Positions 46,022 to 55,700 of a stretch of DNA of 64,000 bases are shown one piece after another (the first letter of the stretch is position 1; every line of letters starts with the position of its first letter). A model generated the notes under the pieces. That model was not told where the DNA came from. It saw only the letters and a list, made by a program, of their open reading frames with translations, and ran no database searches. The position numbers were made by a program, and so were the translations under genes. Source of the stretch: an uncultured Flavobacteriaceae bacterium (lineage in GTDB: Bacteria > Bacteroidota > Bacteroidia > Flavobacteriales > Flavobacteriaceae); NCBI GenBank assembly GCA_947500385.1, contig CANMSA010000005.1, positions 124,001-188,000 on the forward strand, written 5' to 3'.

Positions 46022-48769
46022 CTATTTCAACTTCTTTTTGACCGCCACTTCCTGGAACGACTCTACGATATCCCCAATATGAATGTCGTTGTAGTTCTTG
46101 ATCTGCAGACCACAATCGTACCCTTTGGAAACCTCCTTGGCATCGTCCTTGAAACGTTTTAGAGAAGCCAACTCTCCTGTATAAACCACCACACCATCTC
46201 GAATTAAACGAATACCGGCGTTGCGGAAAATCTTTCCACTGGTCACCATACACCCTGCAATGGTCCCCACCTTCGAAATCTTAAAGGTCTCCCGAATTTC
46301 TGCATTTCCGGTAATTTCTTCCTTAATCTCTGGCGAAAGCATCCCTTCCATGGCATCTTTCAGGTCATTGATGGCATCGTAAATGATCGAATACATGCGC
46401 ACATCAATTTCTTCCTTATCGGCAATATCTCGCGCATTGCCCATTGGGCGTACGTTGAATCCGATAATGATCGCATCGGAAGCAGAAGCTAACAACACAT
46501 CTGACTCGGTAATGGCACCAACTCCCTTGTGAATGATATTCACTTGAATTTCCTCCGTAGAAAGTTTCTGGAACGAGTCGACCAAGGCCTCCACAGAACC
46601 ATCCACATCCCCTTTTAGGATAATATTCAATTCTTTAAAGTCTCCTAAGGCAATACGTCTTCCGATTTCATCCAAGGTGATATGACGTTGTGTACGAACG
46701 GATTGTTCACGGAACAACTGTGCTCTCTTCGAAGCGATTTGCTTGGCTTCGCGCTCATCGGCAAGCACATTGAACTTATCACCTGCCTGCGGAGCACCGT
46801 CCAAACCAAGAATGGACACCGGGGTCGCCGGACCGGCCAGCGCGACTTCTTTGCCACGCTCATCCTGCATGGCCTTTACTTTTCCACTATGGGTACCGGC
46901 CAATACGTAATCTCCGATTTTCAAGGTACCACCTTGTACCAAAATGGTAGAAACGTACCCGCGTCCCTTATCCAGGAAGGCCTCGACTACGGTACCGGAA
47001 GCTAGTTTATCCGGATTCGCCTGTAACTCGAGCAATTCCGCTTCGAGCAACACCTTTTCCAACAGCTCTTTTACCCCTGCCCCTGTTTTTGCGGAGATAT
47101 CATGGGACTGAATTTTACCACCCCAATCTTCTACCAACAGATTCATTTGTGCCAGCCCCTCCTTAATCTTGTCAGGGTTGGCGGTGGGCCTATCTATTTT
47201 ATTGATTGCAAATACCATCGGAACCCCTGCCGCTTGCGCATGGCTAATGGCTTCCTTGGTCTGCGGCATGATATCATCATCGGCCGCAATCACGATCACT
47301 GCAATATCGGTGACCTGTGCACCCCTGGCACGCATAGCGGTAAACGCTTCGTGACCGGGTGTATCCAAAAAGGTAATCGTTTGCCCATCTTCCAAGGTGA
47401 CACCGTACGCACCGATATGCTGGGTAATACCTCCGCTCTCACCGGCGATTACATTGGCTTCCCTCACATAATCCAAGAACGAGGTCTTACCATGGTCAAC
47501 ATGCCCCATTACGGTAACAATCGGAGCTCTTCCCTTCAAATCTTCCGGAGCATCTTCGGCCTCCTCGATCGCCTCATCGATTTCTGCGGTCACAAACTCG
47601 ACCTCATACCCAAATTCATCGGCTACGATCGAAAGTGTTTCCGCATCCAACCGCTGATTCATGGTCACCATCATACCCAACGACATACAGGCAGAAATAA
47701 TATCGGTAGTAGACACATTCATCATCGTAGCTACCTCACTGGCGGTAACAAACTCGGTTACCTTTAAAATCTTATTTTCAAGTTCTTGTTGCTCAAGATC
47801 TTTTTCTGTCTGCTGACGGTGTTGATCCCTTTTATCTCTTCGATACTTGGCGCCTTTTCCTTTTTTGGACTTTCCTTGTAATTTCTCCAAGGTCTCGCGC
47901 ACTTGTTTCTGTACATCTTCTTCGGAAGGCTCTACCTTGGGAGCTCCATACCGCTGTCCAACGCCCTTGCGCTGCCCTGAACGGTTACGGTCACCCCCCG
48001 AACCTCCAGGATTGCTAATAATTCGTTTTCTACGCTTCTTGCGATCGGTTCCCGACCCTTGCGCAGGTTTGGCTTCCTCTTTTTTCTTTTTGGGCTTTTC
48101 AAACTTTGCAAGATCGATCTTATCCCCCATGATCTTAGGCCCGCTAAGCTTCTGGTATTGGGTCGCTATTTTTTCGGGCTCTTCGGAAGACGCTTCCTTG
48201 TCTTTTTCCGCAGCCTCTTCTTCTTTGCCTACACTCTTTTTGGTCGCAGCTTCCCCCTTGGTGTCTACTTCTGGCCCCTGCGTTTCGGTCTCTGCCGTGA
48301 CGGCTTTTTCCGATACAACTACCGGTTTCTCTTCGGTCACCGCCGACTCTTTCTCCTTGGTCGCTGGCTTCTCCTCCCCATTGGAGGCTGTCTTTTTACC
48401 GGCATCCAAATCAATTTTGCCGACCGTTTTCGGTCCGCTCAACTCCGCCTTGGCCTTAATGACCCTTTCCGATGCTGCCGCTCTCCTTTCGCGCTCTAGC
48501 CGTCGTTCTTCCTGCTCTTGCTCCAAACGAATCCTAATAGCCTCTTTCTCCTTGCGTTTTTCCTCCCCTACCTCTTTTGATGCAACTTTCTTGCTCATAT
48601 CGGTCTGGAACTCGTCTTGGAGCACCTGGTATACCTCGTCGGAAATCTTGGTCGTGGGTCTGGCCTCGATGGTATGCCCTTTGGAGGCAAGATAATCGAC
48701 CGCCCTATCCAACGAAATATTAAGCTCCCGGAGGACCTTGTTAAGCCTTATTTTTGCATTCTCTGCCAT
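46022..48769 (-). CDS. infB: Translation initiation factor IF-2
   Basis: IF-2 is the GTPase that brings initiator tRNA to the ribosome. The 915-residue protein has a conserved short N-terminus ([26 protein letters not shown]), a long charged, low-complexity region (about 60-320, Lys/Glu/Ala-rich), a second conserved helix region, then the G domain with G1 GHVDHGKT (422-429), DTPGHEAF and NKIDRP. Domains II-IV end in [27 protein letters not shown] and the typical C-terminus. It is the last gene of rimP-nusA-infB and ends 63 bases before a perfect terminator. The long antisense frames in the charged region are composition artefacts. Confidence 0.97.
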   Translation of the reverse strand: MAENAKIRLNKVLRELNISLDRAVDYLASKGHTIEARPTTKISDEVYQVLQDEFQTDMSKKVASKEVGEEKRKEKEAIRIRLEQEQEERRLERERRAAASERVIKAKAELSGPKTVGKIDLDAGKKTASNGEEKPATKEKESAVTEEKPVVVSEKAVTAETETQGPEVDTKGEAATKKSVGKEEEAAEKDKEASSEEPEKIATQYQKLSGPKIMGDKIDLAKFEKPKKKKEEAKPAQGSGTDRKKRRKRIISNPGGSGGDRNRSGQRKGVGQRYGAPKVEPSEEDVQKQVRETLEKLQGKSKKGKGAKYRRDKRDQHRQQTEKDLEQQELENKILKVTEFVTASEVATMMNVSTTDIISACMSLGMMVTMNQRLDAETLSIVADEFGYEVEFVTAEIDEAIEEAEDAPEDLKGRAPIVTVMGHVDHGKTSFLDYVREANVIAGESGGITQHIGAYGVTLEDGQTITFLDTPGHEAFTAMRARGAQVTDIAVIVIAADDDIMPQTKEAISHAQAAGVPMVFAINKIDRPTANPDKIKEGLAQMNLLVEDWGGKIQSHDISAKTGAGVKELLEKVLLEAELLELQANPDKLASGTVVEAFLDKGRGYVSTILVQGGTLKIGDYVLAGTHSGKVKAMQDERGKEVALAGPATPVSILGLDGAPQAGDKFNVLADEREAKQIASKRAQLFREQSVRTQRHITLDEIGRRIALGDFKELNIILKGDVDGSVEALVDSFQKLSTEEIQVNIIHKGVGAITESDVLLASASDAIIIGFNVRPMGNARDIADKEEIDVRMYSIIYDAINDLKDAMEGMLSPEIKEEITGNAEIRETFKISKVGTIAGCMVTSGKIFRNAGIRLIRDGVVVYTGELASLKRFKDDAKEVSKGYDCGLQIKNYNDIHIGDIVESFQEVAVKKKLK

Positions 48770-48810
48770 AAATTGTATTCCGTAAAATCCTTAATTCGCC
48801 GCTAATATAG

Positions 48811-50043
48811 CTAATCTTCTAGTTCTTCTTTTAGTATGCGCACAACTTCTGTAATCGTTTCTTCTTCCAAATCGGTTCGTTTTACCAACTCGTCGACATC
48901 TTGCTCTAGGATACTTCTAGCGGTATCCATTCCAATTTTCTTAAATTCCTCAATGATCCACGCATCGATTTCATCGGAAAATTCCGCCAGTTCCACATCT
49001 TCTTCCACTCCTTCTCGGAAGACGTCTATTTCATATCCTGTTAACTGACCCGCCAAGCGAATGTTGTGCCCTCCGCGACCGATCGCCTTTGAAACTTCCT
49101 CTGGCTTTAAATAGACCTGGGCAGTCATTTTTTCATCGTTCAACTTCACTGAAGATACCCGTGCAGGGCTTAAAGCCCTGGTGACCATTAACTGTGGGTT
49201 TCCCGTCCAGTTGATCACATCAATATTCTCATTGCCCAACTCACGTACAATTCCGTGTATTCTAGATCCTTTCATTCCGACACAGGCCCCTACCGGATCT
49301 ATTCTGTCATCATAGGAATCAACCGCTACTTTTGCCTTTTCACCAGGGATACGAACCACTTTCTTAACCGTAATCAAGCCATCGAACACTTCTGGTATTT
49401 CCTGGAAGAACAACTGCTCCAAAAATTTTGGGGAACTACGCGACATGATGATCGCGGGCTTACTCCCCTTGAGCTCTACACTCTCAATAATTCCTCTTAC
49501 ATTGTCTCCCTTTCTAAAGAAATCGGAAGGTATTTGACGATCTTTTGGCAAAATAATCTCGTTCCCCTCATCATCGAGCAGGATCACCGCCTTATGACGA
49601 ATATGATGTACTTCGGCCGTATAGATTTCCCCTTCTAAATCTTTAAATTGTTTGTAGATGGTGGTATTGTCATGCTCGTGTATTTTCGAAATAAGGTTTT
49701 GACGCAAGGCCAAAATGGCCCTTCTACCCAGGTCAATAAGTTTTACCTCCTCGGAAACATCCTCCCCTACTTCAAAATCGGGCTCGATCTTTCGCGCCTC
49801 GGCCAGGGAAATTTCCTCGTTAGGCTCTTCTACCTCGCCATCTTCCACCACAATCCTATTACGCCAAATTTCCAAATCGCCTTTATCGGGGTTGATAATG
49901 ATATCAAAGTTCTCATCAGAACCAAACTTCTTTTTAAGGGCGCTTCTAAAGACATCTTCCAAAATAGCCATTAGGGTCACCCTATCAATAAATTTGTCGT
50001 CTTTAAATTCCGAGAAAGACTCGATCAACGCAATATTTTCCAT
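48811..50043 (-). CDS. nusA: Transcription termination/antitermination protein NusA
   Basis: NusA binds RNA polymerase and RNA and modulates pausing, termination and antitermination. The 410-residue chain has the N-terminal polymerase-binding domain (MENIALIESFSEFKDDKFID start), an S1 domain (about 135-200, FRKGDNVRGIIESVELKG), and two KH domains with DPVGACVGMKGSRIHGIVRELGNE and KAIGRGGHNIRLAGQLTGYEI. It stops soon after KH2 and lacks the acidic repeats of E. coli NusA, normal for this phylum. A 41-base gap separates it from infB and 10 bases from rimP. Confidence 0.97.
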   Translation of the reverse strand: MENIALIESFSEFKDDKFIDRVTLMAILEDVFRSALKKKFGSDENFDIIINPDKGDLEIWRNRIVVEDGEVEEPNEEISLAEARKIEPDFEVGEDVSEEVKLIDLGRRAILALRQNLISKIHEHDNTTIYKQFKDLEGEIYTAEVHHIRHKAVILLDDEGNEIILPKDRQIPSDFFRKGDNVRGIIESVELKGSKPAIIMSRSSPKFLEQLFFQEIPEVFDGLITVKKVVRIPGEKAKVAVDSYDDRIDPVGACVGMKGSRIHGIVRELGNENIDVINWTGNPQLMVTRALSPARVSSVKLNDEKMTAQVYLKPEEVSKAIGRGGHNIRLAGQLTGYEIDVFREGVEEDVELAEFSDEIDAWIIEEFKKIGMDTARSILEQDVDELVKRTDLEEETITEVVRILKEELED

Positions 50044-50053
50044 ACTACTCTAC

Positions 50054-50518
50054 TTAAAATTTCAATATAACTTTTGCTTCCTTGATATCGGAAAAACTAA
50101 TTTCCTTTTTTTTCTGTACGGTCACCTTACCTTTTCCAATCGGTTTTGGTTCCCTTGCTTTCCATTCCAACACGATTCCCGTGTCGGTAATCGCCGTCAA
50201 ATTTCCTTCAAAACTTTCGTCTTGCGTACTTCTTACCGCTAATTTTCTACCAATATTTTTACCGTACTGCCGTGGCAGCAAAATCGGTGCCGCCGCACCC
50301 GCAGAGGCTACTTCCAATGAAAAATCCTCTTCTTCACGATCCAGGTTGTGCTCGATCGCCCTACTTATCTTCATGCAATCTTGGAGCGTCACCCCTTGGT
50401 CCCCGTCTAAAACTACATTTATCTTGTTATCCAAGCCAATGGTAAAATCGACCAGGAACAAGGAAGTATCTTCTTCCAATGCTGCCTCTAAAAGCGCCGT
50501 AACCTTCTTCTTGAACAT
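50054..50518 (-). CDS. rimP: Ribosome maturation factor RimP
   Basis: RimP assists assembly of the 30S subunit. The 154-residue form starting MFKKKVTALLEAALEEDTSL is chosen over the in-frame ATG at 50548 because it matches the family's normal length. Visible features are the alpha/beta N-domain with DGDQGVTLQDCMKISRAIEHNLD, the EVASAGAAAPI segment (family: EVSSPG-like) and an SH3-like C-terminal barrel ending FSDIKEAKVILKF. First gene of the rimP-nusA-infB operon, with a strong promoter and a hairpin in a leader of roughly 130 bases. Confidence 0.9.
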   Translation of the reverse strand: MFKKKVTALLEAALEEDTSLFLVDFTIGLDNKINVVLDGDQGVTLQDCMKISRAIEHNLDREEEDFSLEVASAGAAAPILLPRQYGKNIGRKLAVRSTQDESFEGNLTAITDTGIVLEWKAREPKPIGKGKVTVQKKKEISFSDIKEAKVILKF

Positions 50519-50597
50519 CTTGCTTTCGTATCGGGGGCATTCTATCATAGCACTTCTTTACCGCGTTCATAGCGCTTAAAAAGAAAGTCCTACAAAT

Positions 50598-50622
50598 AAA
50601 AAAGAGGACTTAATGTCCCCTC
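50598..50622 (-). promoter_or_regulatory. Terminator-like hairpin in the rimP leader (possible attenuator)
   Basis: On the minus strand GAGGGGAC pairs with GTCCTCTT over 8 positions (including two G-T pairs) with an ATTAA loop, followed directly by a short T-run. It lies about 24 bases after the predicted transcript start and about 80 bases before the rimP ATG. Candidate attenuator; alternatively a fortuitous hairpin. Confidence 0.5.
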
Positions 50623-50652
50623 ATGAATACTTTTTATATCCTTTCAGTGGTG

Positions 50653-50682
50653 CAAATATACGCTTTTTATTTATTCACACAA
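50653..50682 (-). promoter_or_regulatory. Promoter of rimP-nusA-infB
   Basis: TTG (50682-50680), 19 bases, then TATATTTG (50660-50653) on the minus strand: full agreement with the Bacteroidota consensus. Predicted start near 50646. Confidence 0.75.
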
Positions 50683-50830
50683 TACCATTAAATCAGCGCT
50701 CACCTACCTAAATAACAGGCAGCATTCATTCTTGAGGGGTTCTTGATTCAAATTGTACGGATAATAAGGGAAGTATATTCAGGTATAAATAGTAATTTTA
50801 TGACATTGACCATTAAAGCAACCAACCCCT

Positions 50831-52213
50831 ATGGATATCCTTTCTTCCTTTGATTTGATCATCGCCGCTTCGGTAATCGTAATTATTTCGTTCTGGTTCA
50901 ACGGCATTTCAAAAAAAACAAATATCCCCTCGGTGCTCATGTTGATAGTCCTGGGAATTATTCTACAATATGTACTCAAAATCTTCATTCCACGACTGCC
51001 CGACTTTACCGGGTCGTTAGAGATATTGGGAACGGTAGGGCTCATCATGATCGTTCTAGAAGCCGCGCTGGAACTTGAATTAAAAAGAGAGAAGCTGGTA
51101 CCCATCTTAAAATCGATGGCCATTGCCTTGATCGGTTTGGTCGCGTCTGCCTGGATAGCGGCACTGATCATTTATCAGTTTATTCCGGAAATGACGATGA
51201 AGTCGGCCTGGCTCTACGCTACGCCCCTATCTATTTTATCGAGCGCTATTATTATTCCCAGTGTGGGCGGACTCTCGGAGGCCAAAAAGGAGTTTCACAT
51301 TTACGAAAGCACCTTTTCAGACATTATGGGCATCATGATGTTTTACTTTTTGGCCGCTGAATTTGACCCTGCACAGGATTCGGGAGTCGCCGGTTTTGCC
51401 GGAAATATTGTGCTCACCATTGTTATAGCAGTGGTCGCCAGTTATGCCATTATCTTAATTTTTCAACGGATCAAAAGCCAGGCCAAATTGTTTTTACTCA
51501 TCGCCGTCTTATTGCTGTTGTATGCCATTGGCAAAAAACTACACCTGTCATCGCTGATCATCATCTTAATTTTCGGGTTGATCATTAAAAACATCAAACT
51601 GTTTTTTCCTGGCAAAACTGCCATTTTTCTGGAGAACGAACGCATACACCAAATTTATCACGAACTGCACATCATTACCTTGGAAACGGCCTTCGTAATC
51701 CGCACATTTTTCTTTGTGATTTTTGGGATAACGATTGTAATCACCTCTTTGTTTAGTTTGAATGTTGCCCTTATTAGTGTGTTGATCATCCTATCTATTT
51801 ATGCCATTCGTTTTGGCATACTCCGGATTTTTATTGGCAGTGATATTCTACCGCAATTGTTTATCGCCCCGAGAGGGCTGATCACCGTACTATTGTTTTA
51901 CGCCATCCCAAAACAGGCGCAAGTGGCCACTTTTGAATCGGGGATACTTCTTTTCGTGATCATTGCCACCAGCCTTATTATGACGTGGGCCATGATCAAG
52001 GACAAACGCAAAATGGGCACCATGCTAGATGAAATAGATGAAGAACTCGTCGCCAGGAACGAAGCGGAAGATGCCCTTAGGGAAAATGAGGGCAACCTTG
52101 AGGAAGAGGTGCCCGAAGAGGCAGCAACTACCGAAACGCGCGACACTCCGCACGAACAGGATCTAGAAGATCTGGATGGGGAAGAGGAACCGCCCATGGA
52201 GCCGCTTTCGTAA
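50831..52213 (+). CDS. Cation:proton antiporter (CPA family) with acidic tail
   Basis: A 460-residue membrane protein of the cation/proton antiporter superfamily (CPA1/NhaP-like) with about eleven to twelve helices. Notable segments are the GLIMIVLEAALELELKREKL re-entrant region, the ESTFSDIMGIMMFYFLAAEFD helix carrying the conserved acidic residue expected for ion exchange, and FIAPRGLITVLLFYAIP, the conserved Arg-Gly helix. Residues about 398-460 form an extremely acidic cytoplasmic tail. Ion specificity (Na+ or K+) is not decidable. It is convergent with tRNA-Gln; the first of three tandem hairpins follows 16 bases after its stop. Confidence 0.85.
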   Translation: MDILSSFDLIIAASVIVIISFWFNGISKKTNIPSVLMLIVLGIILQYVLKIFIPRLPDFTGSLEILGTVGLIMIVLEAALELELKREKLVPILKSMAIALIGLVASAWIAALIIYQFIPEMTMKSAWLYATPLSILSSAIIIPSVGGLSEAKKEFHIYESTFSDIMGIMMFYFLAAEFDPAQDSGVAGFAGNIVLTIVIAVVASYAIILIFQRIKSQAKLFLLIAVLLLLYAIGKKLHLSSLIIILIFGLIIKNIKLFFPGKTAIFLENERIHQIYHELHIITLETAFVIRTFFFVIFGITIVITSLFSLNVALISVLIILSIYAIRFGILRIFIGSDILPQLFIAPRGLITVLLFYAIPKQAQVATFESGILLFVIIATSLIMTWAMIKDKRKMGTMLDEIDEELVARNEAEDALRENEGNLEEEVPEEAATTETRDTPHEQDLEDLDGEEEPPMEPLS

Positions 52214-52223
52214 ACCATAAAAC

Positions 52224-52253
52224 AAAAAATCCCGATGCTTTTCAACATCGGGA
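52224..52253 (-). terminator. Terminator hairpin copy 1
   Basis: TCCCGATG/CATCGGGA stem (52230-52253) with a T-run on the minus strand side; also sits 16 bases beyond the antiporter stop, so it may serve both directions. Confidence 0.75.
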
Positions 52254-52334
52254 CTTTCTTAAACTTACCGTTGGCCTACTAGGACTCCCTTCGGCTCCGC
52301 TCAGGATAAACTTCTCCTCCTAATACTCCGCTCA

Positions 52335-52366
52335 AAAAAAAATCCCGATGCTTTTCAACATCGGGA
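52335..52366 (-). terminator. Terminator hairpin copy 2
   Basis: Same stem as copy 1 at 52343-52366, with a longer T-run on the minus strand. Confidence 0.75.
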
Positions 52367-52447
52367 CTTTCTTAAACTTACCGTTGGCCTACTAGGACTC
52401 CCTTCGGCTCCGCTCAGGATAAACTTCTCCTCCTAATACTCCGCTCA

Positions 52448-52479
52448 AAAAAAAATCCCGATGCTTTTCAACATCGGGA
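52448..52479 (-). terminator. Terminator hairpin copy 3, directly after tRNA-Gln
   Basis: Same stem at 52456-52479, beginning 18 bases after the tRNA 3' end on the minus strand and followed by a T-run. This is the functional tRNA-Gln terminator. Confidence 0.85.
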
Positions 52480-52496
52480 CTTTCTTAAACTTACCG

Positions 52497-52568
52497 TTGG
52501 CCTACTAGGACTCGAACCTAGAACGACTGGACCAAAACCAGCTGTGTTGCCAATTACACCATAGGCCA
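52497..52568 (-). tRNA. tRNA-Gln (anticodon TTG)
   Basis: A complete cloverleaf is drawn on the minus strand: acceptor TGGCCTA/TAGGCCA with discriminator A, D-stem GTGT/ACAC, anticodon stem GCTGG/CCAGT with loop TTTTGGT (anticodon TTG, reading CAA and CAG), 4-base variable region and T-stem CTAGG/CCTAG with loop TTCGAGT. CCA is not encoded. It has its own promoter and three tandem terminators. Confidence 0.95.
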
Positions 52569-52608
52569 TCACCAATCTAACACGAAACCTGTTCTGTATT
52601 AGAGCGTG

Positions 52609-52639
52609 CAAATTTAAAACAAAGTTTGGTATGCACAAA
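52609..52639 (-). promoter_or_regulatory. Promoter of tRNA-Gln
   Basis: TTTG (52639-52636), 19 bases, then TAAATTTG (52616-52609) on the minus strand, a perfect consensus about 40 bases before the tRNA 5' end. The rest of the gap to 52760 shows no gene. Confidence 0.75.
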
Positions 52640-52760
52640 CATTTTTCACTACAATCGCCGAAAAAATTACAAGCATTCCTCTGTTAAAGCTTTATAAAAA
52701 TACCTTATTCATATCTATTTTAATTAGTAAATTCGCCCCATTGGTAAAACCACATACTTC

Positions 52761-55700
52761 ATGTTTTCAAAGAACTTCGAAAAATGGGACACCCTCTTAG
52801 GATGGGCGGTCTTTTTTATAGCCCTTATCGTTTACACGATTACCGTTGAACCCACCAATAGTTTTTGGGATGCGGGGGAATACATTTCCACCTCGGCAAA
52901 ATTGCAGGTTGGGCACCCTCCGGGAGCGCCCTTAATGCAAATGATAGGTGCCTTTTTTGCGATGTTTACTTTTGGTGATGACCAACTCGTCGCCCGTATG
53001 GTGAACTACGTATCCGGGGTGTCTAGTGCCTTTACCATCTTATTCATGTTTTGGACCATTACCAACCTGACCCGCAAGCTTATTGGGAAATCGGATGTGA
53101 TGACCAATAGCAGTGCCATTGCTATTTTGGGTAGTGGCATCGTAGGCAGTTTGGCCTTTACCTTCTCCGATAGTTTTTGGTTCAACGCGGTGGAAACCGA
53201 AGTGTATGCGATGGCAAGCTTTATTATGGCCCTCTTATTGTGGTTGGGCCTTAAATGGACCGACACTTTGGACGATGCCCGCGGCAATCGCTGGATCATC
53301 TTGATATCGTTTGTTGTGGGGCTTACATTTGGTATTCAGTTCATGGGCTTTTTGGCCATCCCTTCTATCGGTCTTCTTTATTATTTTAAGCGCTACAAGA
53401 CTACGACCGTTCCCAATTTTTTGGTGGCCAATGTCGCCGTAGTGGGCATTCTGATGCTTGTGTACAAGTTTTCACTCACCTACATTCTACAGTTATTTGG
53501 GTGGAGCGAAGTCTTTTTCATCAACAATGTAGGGCTTCCGTTTAATTCCGGTACCATTATCATGGGGCTGTTATTCATTTCAGTTTTTTATTACGCCCTG
53601 CGCTATACCCGAAAACATGATTTTAGAACCGCCAATACCATTGTATTGTGCTTGATGTTCCTATTTCTTGGATTTTCCTCCTGGTTAATGCTCCCCATAC
53701 GGGCCAATGCCAAAACGGTGATCAACGAGAACAATCCGGAAGATGCCCGCGCGTTATTGGCCTATTACAACCGGGAACAATACCCTGGGGTAGACAGCCC
53801 CGTTTATGGCACCTATTATTCGGATCGGTTTGCCGAATCGGGTGATCAGGAAGATGAAAAGCCCAAGTATGAGAAAGACGAAAAAACCGGAAAGTACGTC
53901 ATCGTCAACTATTATAAGAATGCCACTTTGGGGCCTAATAAGAAACACCGCGGCCTATTGCCCAGAATGTGGAGTTCCCAGCATGCGGAAAATTATATGA
54001 AATATTTTGGGGCCTTGGATTTTAGGATGACCCAATCCAACGAAGAATTACGAAAGGCCGTAGAACAGGTTAAGACAGGTTTTGCGAATGGCGAAATCGA
54101 TGCGGAACAATACATCAGCTTTTTGAACCGATTCGGGGATTTCCTTGAAGTAAAGCCCCCGACGGTATGGCAAAACATTCAGTACATGCTCGAATTTCAA
54201 TTTGGGTATATGTATTGGCGCTATTTTATGTGGAATTTCACCGGAAAACAGAACGACGTGCAAGGACGTTATAATGGAGATGGCGAATGGCTCAGCGGCA
54301 TAGGGTTTATTGACAGTATACGCCTTGGTAGCCAGGACAACCTTCCTAGTGAAGTTCTTGACAACAAAGCACGGAACACCTATTTCTTTTTACCGCTGCT
54401 ACTGGGCATCATTGGTCTGGTATTCCAGATTTCGAAGAACCCCAAACAATTTTGGGTGCTTTTTGTCTTCTTCATGTTTACAGGTATTGCCATTCAGTTT
54501 TATACCAACCCCTACATTTTTCAACCGCGTGAGCGCGACTATTCGCTGGTGGGTTCGTTCTATGTATTTGCACTATGGATCGGGCTTGGAGTTTATGGCC
54601 TGTACGATGGTTTTAAACAATACTTGACCCCCAAAATTCTGGCACCCGCCGTTACCATCATTTGCTTATTGGCCGTGCCTTCGGTAATGGCCTATCAAAA
54701 CTGGGACGACCATGACCGCTCCAATCGGTTTACGGCCAACGCTTCCGCGAAAGCCTATCTTGATTCATGCCAGAAAGATGCTGGCGCCATCTTATTTACC
54801 ATTGGTGATAATGACACCTTTCCCCTTTGGTACGCACAGGAAATTGAAGGGTATCGCACAGACGTTCGCATCGTATGTACCAGCTTGTTCGAGACAGACT
54901 GGTATATTGACCAGATGAAGCAGCAGGCCTATGAAAGTGACCCTATCCCTTCTCAAATTGCTCATGACAAGTATCGCTGGGGATCTCGGGACGTGTTGTA
55001 CTACCAAAACGTAGACCCCTTGTTCAACAAAGAAATTTCTGAAAACCGTTGGATGATACAGGATTTCATTAATTGGATCGATAGTGACAAGGCCCAAACC
55101 AAATTACGGCATATCATTAAGCAAAACGGCGATATTGACGCGTATTCCGAAAACAGCCTTAACATTGTCTACTACCCTACCAATAAAATCCGGATTCCCG
55201 TAAACAAAAGGAATGTATTGGAAAGCGGGTTGGTAAAAGAAAAAGATGCCGATTTGATCGTTGACTTTATCGATATTGATTTGCCCCAGAGCGCCATTAC
55301 CAAAAAGAGCATGATGATGTTGGATATTGTGGCAAACAACGATTGGAAAAGACCGCTCTATTTCTCAGGAGGTAGTTTTGACAATGCCGAGTTTATTTGG
55401 ATGAAAGATTATCTGCAACTTGATGGCATGGCCTATAAATTGGTTCCTATTAAAACAGAAAGAACCAACGGTTTTGAAATGGGCAGAATCGATACCGATT
55501 TGATGTACGACATTGTGACCAAATGGGATTGGGGAAATTCAGGCGGCGAAGGGGTATATCACGACCCGCAGACAAGAATTCAAGGACTTTCGTACCGCGG
55601 TAATCTGGCCAGGTTGGTTGAAAAACTCTTGGAAGAGAACAAAACCGAAAAGGCCAAGGAAATTATTACCATGGCGATGACCCGCATGCCCGTAGAGCAG

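Larger units (their letters stand above)
52230..52513. repeat. 113-bp tandem repeat carrying terminator and tRNA-Gln 3' end
   Basis: Two complete units (52230-52342, 52343-52455) and a third partial one (52456-52513), apparently identical over the shared part. Each unit begins with a 24-base hairpin (TCCCGATG/CATCGGGA), continues into TGGCCTACTAGGACTC, the 16-base 3' end of the tRNA-Gln gene read on the opposite strand, and, in the first two units, a CCTTCGGCTCCGCTCAGGA dispersed-type element and a spacer. In the third unit the intact tRNA follows instead. Confidence 0.9.

Noticed and set aside
47847-48695. Antisense reading frame of 282 codons opposite infB
   Set aside because: Produced by the Lys/Glu/Ala codon bias of the IF-2 charged region; Ser/Phe-rich translation with no start-site signals.
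52230-52513. CRISPR array
   Set aside because: Units are tandem without unique spacers, contain a terminator and part of a tRNA gene, and number under three complete copies.
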